Of a stretch of DNA of 60,985 bases, positions 53,742 to 60,985 are shown piece by piece; within the stretch, counting starts at the first letter, position 1; every line of letters starts with the position of its first letter. Where the stretch lies: positions 1 to 60,985 of the forward strand of contig JAJACQ010000037.1 of the NCBI GenBank assembly GCA_022601435.1, given 5' to 3'. A program made the position numbers and the translations under genes. Below the pieces are notes generated by a model. The model ran no database searches. It was not told where the DNA came from and saw only the letters and a list, made by a program, of their open reading frames with translations. Source of the stretch: Chlamydiia bacterium. GTDB lineage: Bacteria > Chlamydiota > Chlamydiia > Chlamydiales > 2-12-FULL-49-11.

Positions 53742-54899
53742 ATGGAAAACCTTGTCTTTGTCATAAATTGCGGAAGCTCATCAATCAAATTTCAATTGAT
53801 TGAACCTAACTCACAACAAATTCATTTAAAGGGACTTGCTGAAAACCTTGACTCTGATAGATGTCGCATAAAATCTGGTGATCAAGAGATAAATTTACCT
53901 AATCAAAACTATGATGGTGTTTTAAAAGAGATCTTAAGACTTATAACCCCTTTTGAAGACAAGGTTTGCGCAATCGGTCACCGGGTTGTTCATGGTGGAG
54001 AATACTTTTATTCATCCATGATCATTGATGATGAAGTTCTTTCAAAAATCAAAAAATGCGCCCATTTAGCTCCCCTTCATAATCCAGTTAATGCCAAAGG
54101 GATAGAAGCTTTACTAAAACGATTTCCAAAAATTTTAAACGTAGCCGTATTTGATACTGCTTTTCATATGAGTATGCCAAATCATGCCTATCTCTATGCA
54201 CTTCCAATTAAGTTCTACAAAGAAAACCAAATACGTCGCTATGGCTTTCATGGAACATCTCATAGATTTATTTCTGAACAAGCAACAAAACTTCTTCCCG
54301 ATCATAGTAAGCTTATTATCGCGCACTTAGGAAATGGATCTTCTGTTTGCGCTGTTAAAGATGGCAAAAGTGTTGATACAAGCATGGGATTTACGCCCTT
54401 AGAAGGTTTAGTCATGGGTACAAGAAGTGGAGATCTCGATCCCTCTATCCTTACCTATCTTTCCAAAGAGTTAAACATCTCTGCAGAAGAAGCTTTAACT
54501 ATTTGTAATTCTAAAAGTGGCCTTTTAGGAATCTCTGAAATCTCTTCTGATATGAGACTTTTAGAAGAAAAAGCTATTCAAAAAGATCCACAAGCAATGC
54601 TTGCCATCGAAATGTTTTGCTACAGACTTGCTAAATACATCGCTTCATATACTGTTCCATTAAAAGGATGCGATGGGTTGATATTTACAGGAGGCATCGG
54701 TGAAAACTCACATTTTATTCGCTCTAAAGTAATTAATTACCTTCCAAATTTTTCAATCGATGAAAAAATTCACGAAAAATTAAAACGAGGAGCCTCGGGC
54801 ATCATCTCATCACTTTCATCACCTCATATTGCTGTGATCCCCACAAATGAAGAGCTCATGATTGCTCAAGATGCCCTTAAATTAAAGGCCGCTATATGA
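53742..54899 (+). CDS. ackA: Acetate kinase
   Basis: About 385 residues; converts acetyl phosphate and ADP to acetate and ATP (reversible). ASKHA-fold motifs are FVINCGSSSIKFQ, GHRVVHGGEYF, YGFHGTSHRF, HLGNGSSVCAV and FTGGIGENS. The open frame starts at TTG 53730; ATG 53742 gives the usual N-terminus. Overlaps pta by 4 bases. Gives substrate-level ATP from acetyl-CoA. As I recall, C. trachomatis has no such operon. Confidence 0.95.
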   Translation: MENLVFVINCGSSSIKFQLIEPNSQQIHLKGLAENLDSDRCRIKSGDQEINLPNQNYDGVLKEILRLITPFEDKVCAIGHRVVHGGEYFYSSMIIDDEVLSKIKKCAHLAPLHNPVNAKGIEALLKRFPKILNVAVFDTAFHMSMPNHAYLYALPIKFYKENQIRRYGFHGTSHRFISEQATKLLPDHSKLIIAHLGNGSSVCAVKDGKSVDTSMGFTPLEGLVMGTRSGDLDPSILTYLSKELNISAEEALTICNSKSGLLGISEISSDMRLLEEKAIQKDPQAMLAIEMFCYRLAKYIASYTVPLKGCDGLIFTGGIGENSHFIRSKVINYLPNFSIDEKIHEKLKRGASGIISSLSSPHIAVIPTNEELMIAQDALKLKAAI

Positions 54900-56944
54900 A
54901 ACAGACAATTTTATTAGCACCTGTTTCTGTTTCTGTAGGACTTTGCTCTGTTTCTATGGGCTTTATACGTGTATTAGAAAATCAAAACTTAAAAGCAAAA
55001 CTCTTAAAACCTTTTATAAAAGATGGTAAAACAGCATTTGGTGACTTTTCTAGCCCCCTCTCTATTGAATATGCAGGACACTTACTAAGCAATAACGAAG
55101 AAGATAAACTTCTAGAATTTTTAGTCGAATACACCAATAAACAGGCAAAGTCAGATGATATTATTGTTATAGAAGGTATAGTTTATAAAAGCTCTCAAAC
55201 ATTTGCCTCGCGCCTTAATCAAATTATTCAAAGCGCCTTATCAGCCAAAGTAATTCTAGTCACATCAACAGGAAATAACTCTCTTCAAAATGTTTTAGAA
55301 ACAGTTGAAATCGAAGCTGAAAATTTTGACACTGTTTTAGGGTGTATCTTAAATAAAGTGGGAGCTCCTACTGATCAAAATGGCAGCACTCGTATAGACC
55401 TATTTGATCCTCCTGAAGAAAAACACATCTCTCAAGATGCTTTACAAAATTCTAAAATCAAAGTGATTGGATGTATACCATGGAAACGCTCTTTGATGGC
55501 AACTGATATCGATCACATTGCCTCTCATGTAAATGCTAAAATCTTAAATAATAAAGACTATAAAAATAACAAAATTGAACACTTTGTACTTGCAGCTGCT
55601 ACCTTAGATCATGCCTCAAAATTTATGAATCCAAATGTGTTAGTGATTACATCAGGTGATCGTTCTGATATTATTTTAGGTGCCTGTATGAGGTATCTAA
55701 ATGGAGTCAATTTAGCAGGTCTTTTACTCACCTCCAATCAAATTCCAACAAGAGAAACCCTTGACCTTTGCAAACGAGCCTTGCATGAAGGTTTCCCTAT
55801 TTTAACAACTAAAACGGATTCATTAAGAACATCTATCGCTCTTCAGAATATACACACCAAACACCTTAATGATGATGAACAAGACGAAAATACTAAAAAC
55901 TATATAGCTCAAAATATTAGCACTGATTGGCTCAGTTTATTTCAAAAAGAACCTTCTTTAGATAGCCCTTCCCCTTCTGCCTTCCGGTTTAACCTTCTAG
56001 AAAAAGCAAAGAGCTTACATAAAACAATTGTATTACCAGAAGGTGATGACTTAAGAATCCTAGAAGCTGCAAATACATGTAGCCGCAAAAACATAGCTTC
56101 TATTGTCTTACTTGGAAAGCAACATCAAATATTTAATCTTTGCAAACAACATAACCTTGATCTTGATGAAAATATAAAAATTATCGATCCGACTCAAATT
56201 GCTTCAAACTATATTGATCAATTAGTGGAACTAAGAAAACATAAAGGGATGAGTAAAGAACAAGCTGCTGCCTCTCTTAAAGATCCTATCACCGTTGCAA
56301 TGATGATGCTCAAAAATTCTGAAGTTGATGGTTTAGTTGCAGGCGCAAACACCACAACTGCCCATGTCGTCTCCCCTGCCCTTAAAATCTTAAAAACTGC
56401 CCCGGGCGCAAAGCTTGTGTCCTCAATATTCTTTATGTGCCTTAAGTCTGAAGTGCTTGTCTATGGAGATTGCGCCATTAATCAAAATCCTACTTTCGAA
56501 GGCCTTGCCGATATCGCTATTCAGAGTGCTGATTCTGCTAAGAAATTTGGACTCGATCCAAAAATTGCCATGATAAGCTATAGTACCGGCTCTTCTGGTG
56601 TTGGCGAAGATGTAGAGAAAGTCAAAAAAGCAACAGGGGTTGTCAATGAATTAAGACCAGACCTTCTTTGCGATGGCCCTCTTCAATATGATGCTGCAAA
56701 AGTACCCGAAGTGGCAGCAAAAAAAGCCCCCAATAGCCCTGTTGCAGGAAAAGCGTCTGTGTTTATTTTTCCAGATTTAAATACGGCAAACACCACCTAC
56801 AAGGCCGTCCAAAGATCAGCCAATGCCCTCTCTATCGGCCCTATGCTTCAAGGACTTTCAAAACCTGTAAATGATCTTTCCAGAGGTGCAACAATCGAAG
56901 ACATTATCTATACAATCGCTATTACAGCAATAGGTGGATCATAA
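54896..56944 (+). CDS. pta: Phosphate acetyltransferase
   Basis: A 682-residue long-form enzyme that converts acetyl-CoA and phosphate to acetyl phosphate. The N-terminal part (about 1-340) resembles the BioD-like and DRTGG domains of long Pta proteins; the C-terminal catalytic part (about 355-680) has VLPEGDDLRILEAA, GLVAGANTTTAHVV, and SYSTGSSG. Translationally coupled to ackA (ATGA overlap). Confidence 0.95.
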   Translation: MKQTILLAPVSVSVGLCSVSMGFIRVLENQNLKAKLLKPFIKDGKTAFGDFSSPLSIEYAGHLLSNNEEDKLLEFLVEYTNKQAKSDDIIVIEGIVYKSSQTFASRLNQIIQSALSAKVILVTSTGNNSLQNVLETVEIEAENFDTVLGCILNKVGAPTDQNGSTRIDLFDPPEEKHISQDALQNSKIKVIGCIPWKRSLMATDIDHIASHVNAKILNNKDYKNNKIEHFVLAAATLDHASKFMNPNVLVITSGDRSDIILGACMRYLNGVNLAGLLLTSNQIPTRETLDLCKRALHEGFPILTTKTDSLRTSIALQNIHTKHLNDDEQDENTKNYIAQNISTDWLSLFQKEPSLDSPSPSAFRFNLLEKAKSLHKTIVLPEGDDLRILEAANTCSRKNIASIVLLGKQHQIFNLCKQHNLDLDENIKIIDPTQIASNYIDQLVELRKHKGMSKEQAAASLKDPITVAMMMLKNSEVDGLVAGANTTTAHVVSPALKILKTAPGAKLVSSIFFMCLKSEVLVYGDCAINQNPTFEGLADIAIQSADSAKKFGLDPKIAMISYSTGSSGVGEDVEKVKKATGVVNELRPDLLCDGPLQYDAAKVPEVAAKKAPNSPVAGKASVFIFPDLNTANTTYKAVQRSANALSIGPMLQGLSKPVNDLSRGATIEDIIYTIAITAIGGS

Positions 56945-56964
56945 AATATAAGGTTTAGAAATGA

Positions 56965-57735
56965 TTACACCTGCGGGTGAATAATTTCTTCTAGCTGATG
57001 CAAAGCCTTATCAATTCTTAGTCTTTCTTTATCATGAATATGATTTTGTCTACGCATAAGAGTATCAATAATACGCTCTAAATCATCAACAGCCTTTTCT
57101 CCCAAGGTTCTTAATGATCTTTTATCACCCAAAATGGGGATATGCTCTTCAATACGATCAAGCATCTCTCTTTGCTTCTCACCCATATAAGAATCAATAA
57201 TGGAGAACTTTAACTTTGAAGGAGCGGTCCTTGATGCTAATACATAACTTACCTTTACAGGCATCTGCTTCATCTTAGCTTTTAAATCTTCCGTTGGTAA
57301 TGAAGAATATAATTCATAGTAGGCCATCGCATTATACGCTGTTTTTTTAGCATTAAATGCTAAATCAAGCCATCCTGTAAATCCTATATTCTCAGCTTTA
57401 TGATGTCTAAAAATTTCACGAACAATAGCAACCCTTTCACCTACCAATAAAACAGCCTGCTTCTGAATAGCTTTAATTTCAGAGGTAATTTGTAACAGCC
57501 TAGAAAAATCTTTATCAAAGTCTTGCTCAAACTCACTTTGCATTGTACTTTGCTCAAACAGCGCTTGAAGAGAGCCAATAATATCGTCATTTAACTTAGT
57601 AGGTTCAAACATTGCTCTAAAGCTATTGTGAGGAACAACAGTAGTTTCTGTATCCTGAACATCACTTTTTACTTCTTTATTTCTTAAAGCTAAAAACTTT
57701 TTAGCTAATAAATTTGCTGTGTTTGACTTAGACAT
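56965..57735 (-). CDS. pGP6-D-like protein
   Basis: About 256 residues, related to the chlamydial plasmid protein pGP6-D and its chromosomal homologs. The diagnostic stretch includes IKAIQKQAVLLVGERV, TGWLDLAFNAKKTAYNAM and AYYELYSSLP. Family role is uncertain; probably partition or replication control together with ParA. The ATG 57735 has GGAGG 6 bases before it and overlaps the parA stop by 8 bases. The longer frame to 57780 is unlikely. Confidence 0.88.
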   Translation of the reverse strand: MSKSNTANLLAKKFLALRNKEVKSDVQDTETTVVPHNSFRAMFEPTKLNDDIIGSLQALFEQSTMQSEFEQDFDKDFSRLLQITSEIKAIQKQAVLLVGERVAIVREIFRHHKAENIGFTGWLDLAFNAKKTAYNAMAYYELYSSLPTEDLKAKMKQMPVKVSYVLASRTAPSKLKFSIIDSYMGEKQREMLDRIEEHIPILGDKRSLRTLGEKAVDDLERIIDTLMRRQNHIHDKERLRIDKALHQLEEIIHPQV

Positions 57736-58525
57736 AAGCAGCCTCCAAAGATTTCTTTTTCTCTTTTTCGCCAGTAACACGTCTTATCACTTCGGCGGCC
57801 AATCGCTCATAATCGTAAGCTGCACGGCAATCAGGATAAACATCGCAAACAGGCTTACCTCTTAATACGCTTCGCGAAACACTAATATCGCGGCGTATTT
57901 TTGTTTCAAAAAGCTTTCCTTCAAAAGCCTGATCGATAGCATTAATAAACGCTTGATTTGTCGCTCCGCGCTCATCCCAAAAAGATAAAACAACTCCTAA
58001 AATATTAAGAGTATGGTGTCCACCAATCTTTTCGTGATACTCTTGTAAGCGATTTAAAGCAAGTATACTGTATGGCTCAGGAACAGCAGCAATCAATGAG
58101 TAGTTTGCAGCAAAAAAGGCACTTTGAGTAAGCCATCCAAGACTTGGAGGTGTGTCAATAAATACAAAATCATAATCAAGGCCTTTAATAGCTCTGCGTA
58201 ATCTTTCATGGCCATATAAGTCATTAACAATAGGTGCCGTTGCTTCAACACCATCTAAGTAAACGTTACCGCAAACAATATCTAAACCAGGAATATGGGA
58301 GTGTTTAATCACCTCTTTCATAGTTTTTTCTTCACGAAGAACAGCAACCATTGTATCATTATCATCAGAGCTAAACCCCAATCCTGTACTCAGGTTCGCC
58401 TGAGCATCAAAGTCAATTAATAAAACACGCTTTTTAAATTTCTTTGCAAGATACACTCCTAAGTGCAATACTGTGGACGTCTTAGCCGTGCCACCCTTGA
58501 AACTACAACAAGCAATTGTATGCAT
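57728..58525 (-). CDS. ParA-type ATPase, pGP5-D-like
   Basis: A 265-residue P-loop ATPase of the ParA/Soj family, closest by pattern to chlamydial pGP5-D (start MHTIACCSFKGGTAKTS and the later LSFWDERGATNQAFI and KIRRDISVSRSVLRG). The deviant Walker A has Ala where pGP5-D has Gly (KGGTAKT). Walker A', DFDAQANLSTGLG, and Walker B, FVFIDTPPSLGWL, are present. It probably segregates DNA or regulates partition. Co-transcribed with the pGP6-D-like gene. Confidence 0.92.
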   Translation of the reverse strand: MHTIACCSFKGGTAKTSTVLHLGVYLAKKFKKRVLLIDFDAQANLSTGLGFSSDDNDTMVAVLREEKTMKEVIKHSHIPGLDIVCGNVYLDGVEATAPIVNDLYGHERLRRAIKGLDYDFVFIDTPPSLGWLTQSAFFAANYSLIAAVPEPYSILALNRLQEYHEKIGGHHTLNILGVVLSFWDERGATNQAFINAIDQAFEGKLFETKIRRDISVSRSVLRGKPVCDVYPDCRAAYDYERLAAEVIRRVTGEKEKKKSLEAAYV

Positions 58526-58811
58526 ACCCTTTCTCCATAGATAGAAATCAATATGTCAGCATACCGTTTTTCCTTCCTACGGTCAATCTTTTTATAACTC
58601 CAAACTTAATCTTTTTGTGCCTATACCTACAAGAGCCCACATCTGCCTATTACGCTCGGCAGGTTGACACTTGCATAAAACCCAATAAACACTCCAAAAC
58701 ATCATTTTTTGCTGTATTAGGCTATACTCTTAACACTTTATTCTTAGAGAGTAAAAATTATAGTTATTAAATACATATAATAAAGGTAATTATTTATGAT
58801 AGGAGAATAAA
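58526..58811. other. Divergent promoter region between parA and the repeat protein
   Basis: 286 bases with no convincing gene. A TTGACA at about 58664 has no good -10 at 17 bases. A TATACT is seen near 58724. AGGAGAATAAA at 58801-58811 is the ribosome-binding site for the next gene. A short frame crossing the parA start is most likely spurious. Confidence 0.5.
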
Positions 58812-60599
58812 ATGAGCGATAACTTAAACTCAGGCGATGTAACATATCAAGATATTATGGATGCCGCAGTAAAATTAAGAAATGCTTCACTACAGTATAC
58901 GATGGAAGCAATGAATGTGTGGACTAGTAGGGATACGGTAAACACTTTTATAGACAAATATCAACAATATTGTGATATTATGGCAGACAGAGCCTATATG
59001 GTTCCTGTAGATCTTGCAGGATCTTTGTACGGTGAGATTGAGGATGAATTAAACAGCCTGTATGTCTTTGCTACATTTATGACAGAGTATTTTTGCCCTT
59101 ATTTTAATTTAATGAATGTGCATTACGATTTGACTTCTTCTGCTTCACAAGCTTTTTTTAATAATACCATTCTTGCTCCGGTTGAGGGGACTACTAAAAC
59201 CTATGTAGATGATATGGTACAGTATTTATCTGCCTTTGCAAATAAAGAAGATCCTTGTCCAGAGATTTCAAAGCCAAAGGATTTTGTATCGACCGATGCA
59301 GAATGGCGCTATGAATGTCTCTTTGGATTACCTGCTTTTGCTCCCTGGGGAGAACCAAATTATTGGACAGTTTCTTTTGATGATGTCGTAGAAAAACTCT
59401 CTCCTGCAACAAATACTACTTCTTCAGTAGGCAGTTCAAGCACATCAAGTACTACAGGTGCTACATACAAAGATATTCAAGACGCCGCTGCAGCATTATC
59501 AAATCAAGTAAGCGGAAATAATCTTCAATTTCTTGTAGATAATTTCCAAGAATATTCTTCTGATTATTATGTTGCTGACATGAGAAATTATATACAAGGC
59601 ACATCATCATGCGATCATCCTTCTTCAACAGACAAACAATTATATGCTAATGTGCTTGGTTACAATCATGTGTTACAAGGTCTAATTGGAGTTATGAATG
59701 TGTATTTCTATCCATACTATAACCTTATTTTAAACAACCAACAATTGCTTTCACAAGAAGCTCTAAATTGGTGGAATGATATGTTTAATGCAAGTGCAAT
59801 TACATCGGCTGATAAATCTTCCGAATATTATACTTCATTTATTTCATTAATAGACGGTCTTCAGCAGTATTCTGATTTGTCAGGTCAATGCCCAGACGTC
59901 TCTGAAAATAGCCCATTAGTAAATCAATTTGACGTATTTGTAAACCTGTTTAAATTCTGGCCTGATGCGGACATCAGAATAACATTGCAAGATGTTTCTG
60001 AAAAACTGTCCCCTGCAGATACAAGTTCTGTTTCTTCTGCAGCAACATCTACAGCGCCTAGTGATCCTTCCTCTGCATACTCAACGATTTCATCAGATGC
60101 AAACTTAGTCAGCACTCATGCAACAGATGCTTCGTTAACTCAAATGAACTCGTTTGCAGGGTTATCTATCAGTGATTTTGTAGGATATTTCAATATTTAT
60201 AATCAAAATAAGAGTTCAATTGTAGCAAACTCGATTAAGGATGTATTAGATGCCATGCTTGCTTTTGGAAAATATGCAGAAAGTTACTTACTTCCATTAG
60301 CGACTAGCATCTCAAATAACCCTGATGTGATTTCAACGGATTCACAATCTTGGTGGAAAAAGAATTTTACAGATGCTACTTTAAAGATAACTTCTTCTAC
60401 ATCAATGTCTATTATAGATTTTGCTACTACACTGGATAAATTTCAAACTGTTGCAAGTGGTGGATCTGATACAATTCAAGAAGGAGATGAGTACTGGAAT
60501 GCGCTATTAGTGATGTATTACTTTACTCCATGGGACGATTCAAATCCAATCCGTCAGGCTTTGATAGATGCGCCTTCAAATATAAAAGAAGCATCATAA
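58812..60599 (+). CDS. Large three-repeat protein of unknown function
   Basis: A 595-residue protein built of three diverged repeats of about 190-200 residues. Boundaries are marked by YQDIMDAAVKLRN / YKDIQDAAAALSN at the starts and FDDVVEKLSPA / LQDVSEKLSPA at the ends, joined by Ser/Thr-rich linkers (SSTSSTTGA, SSVSSAATST). Each repeat is helical, aromatic-rich and contains Tyr/Trp-rich loops (MTEYFCPYFNL / MNVYFYPYYNL). No signal peptide or membrane helix. Unknown family; type III effector or scaffold is possible but unproven. Strong ribosome-binding site. A terminator and a 101-bp tandem array follow. Confidence 0.8.
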   Translation: MSDNLNSGDVTYQDIMDAAVKLRNASLQYTMEAMNVWTSRDTVNTFIDKYQQYCDIMADRAYMVPVDLAGSLYGEIEDELNSLYVFATFMTEYFCPYFNLMNVHYDLTSSASQAFFNNTILAPVEGTTKTYVDDMVQYLSAFANKEDPCPEISKPKDFVSTDAEWRYECLFGLPAFAPWGEPNYWTVSFDDVVEKLSPATNTTSSVGSSSTSSTTGATYKDIQDAAAALSNQVSGNNLQFLVDNFQEYSSDYYVADMRNYIQGTSSCDHPSSTDKQLYANVLGYNHVLQGLIGVMNVYFYPYYNLILNNQQLLSQEALNWWNDMFNASAITSADKSSEYYTSFISLIDGLQQYSDLSGQCPDVSENSPLVNQFDVFVNLFKFWPDADIRITLQDVSEKLSPADTSSVSSAATSTAPSDPSSAYSTISSDANLVSTHATDASLTQMNSFAGLSISDFVGYFNIYNQNKSSIVANSIKDVLDAMLAFGKYAESYLLPLATSISNNPDVISTDSQSWWKKNFTDATLKITSSTSMSIIDFATTLDKFQTVASGGSDTIQEGDEYWNALLVMYYFTPWDDSNPIRQALIDAPSNIKEAS

Positions 60600-60627
60600 G
60601 ATTATAGGGGCTTTGCCTCTATAATCT
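60599..60627 (+). terminator. Hairpin after the repeat protein
   Basis: The near-perfect inverted pair GATTATAGGGGC / TGCCTCTATAATC brackets the stop codon end of the 58812 gene and a 2-base loop. A clear T run is missing, so it may be a mixed terminator or an RNA-stability hairpin. Confidence 0.6.
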
Positions 60628-60660
60628 ACTTTCTGATCAAACAAAGGCAGAGGGGCAAAG

Positions 60661-60985
60661 TCGCTAAATTAGTTGTTGTGAGAAATCAATTGTTTAGATG
60701 AATTTATTTATCTTAAATGAAGCATGTGCATGTGGCGCCTGCGAAATTCCGATAGGAATAGTCGCTAAATTAGCTGTTCTGAGAAATCAATTGTTTAGAT
60801 GAATTTATTTATCTTAAATGAAGCATGTGCATGTGGCACCTGCGAAATTCAGATAGGAATAGTCGATAAATTAGCTGTTCTGAGAAATCAATTGTTTAGA
60901 TGAATTTATTTATCTTAAATGAAGCATGTGCATGTGGCACCTGCGAAATTCAGATAGGAATAGTCGATAAATTAGCTGTTCTGAG
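60661..60985. repeat. 101-bp tandem repeat array, continues past the window
   Basis: Units start at 60661, 60762, 60863 and 60964 (period 101). Three full units and 22 bases of a fourth are seen. Copies 2 and 3 are nearly identical; copy 1 has several differences near its start and in the GGCGCC/GGCACC part. There are many stop codons in all frames, and there is no spacer pattern, so it is neither coding nor a CRISPR. Confidence 0.92.

Noticed and set aside
57728..58525. A toxin-antitoxin or phage-defence system around parA
   Set aside because: Both proteins match the pGP5-D/pGP6-D pair; no toxin, nuclease or defence motif was found nearby.
58516..58770. Plus-strand frame upstream of the three-repeat protein
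   Set aside because: It overlaps the parA start, has no ribosome-binding site and no protein-like features.
60661..60985. Possible CRISPR array
   Set aside because: The 101-bp units are joined directly without unique spacers, and no cas genes are seen.

Overview
The window comes from the chromosome of a member of the order Chlamydiales, and most likely not of the animal-pathogen family Chlamydiaceae. The DNA is AT-rich. It opens with the 5' part of a 16S rRNA gene of chlamydial type on the minus strand. Several blocks follow gene orders I recall from Chlamydia trachomatis: metal ABC transporter-rplU-rpmA-obg, tsp-rpsL-rpsG-fusA-rpsJ, rodA/ftsW-birA-rsuA-gpmA-nifS-nifU, and DUF47-PiT phosphate permease. 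A ParA plus pGP6-D-like pair matches the chlamydial plasmid proteins pGP5-D and pGP6-D. An ackA-pta operon, a sulfotransferase, periplasmic-type glycosyltransferases and many large unknown proteins point to an environmental (amoeba- or arthropod-associated) chlamydia. The exact family cannot be fixed from the sequence alone.

Layout. 1-2464: 16S rRNA start, then two proteins with the two-helix hydrophobic lobe typical of inclusion-membrane proteins, one of them joined to a dual-specificity phosphatase. 2457-8853: Na+/H+ antiporter, arabinose-5-phosphate isomerase, a long palindromic repeat region, dicarboxylate/glutamate symporter, LpxK and aspartate-semialdehyde dehydrogenase. 8834-14752: a ten-gene minus-strand string running nrdR, lspA, hypothetical, cinA-like, spoU, rluA-like, then four tandem paralogous exported proteins. 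15074-20386: a Ser/Thr-rich membrane protein, the zinc/manganese ABC transporter, L21, L27 and Obg. 20387-31735: an accessory zone with a REP-like repeat, PagL-like outer-membrane enzyme, DMT transporter, two methyltransferases, exported sulfotransferase, RidA, tRNA-Phe, an exported oxygenase-like protein, a Nudix plus nucleoside-hydrolase pair, and the Tsp protease. 31915-35414: rpsL-rpsG-fusA-rpsJ. 35629-38349: three exported glycosyltransferase-like genes. 38405-47965: cell shape, biotin ligase, NifU/NifS-like, GpmA, RNA pseudouridylation, phosphate uptake and a solute-binding lipoprotein. 47966-60985: a second palindromic repeat region at the end of glgP, three unknown genes, ackA-pta, pGP6-D/ParA, a protein built of three repeats, and a 101-bp tandem array that leaves the window.

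The gene space is compact: many genes overlap by 4-20 bases and convergent genes overlap at their stops. Against this, a few intergenic spots are swollen by repeats. Two of them (3' ends of gltT and glgP) carry related palindromic elements with a conserved centre and an inverted copy of the neighbouring gene's last codons. Three others carry a REP-like chain of mini-palindromes, one of which supplies the last codons of birA. I regard the gltT/glgP palindromic element as the best candidate for something undescribed. Next come the tandem exported family at 8834-11411, the phosphatase with an Inc-like membrane anchor, and the degenerate NifS/NifU pair.
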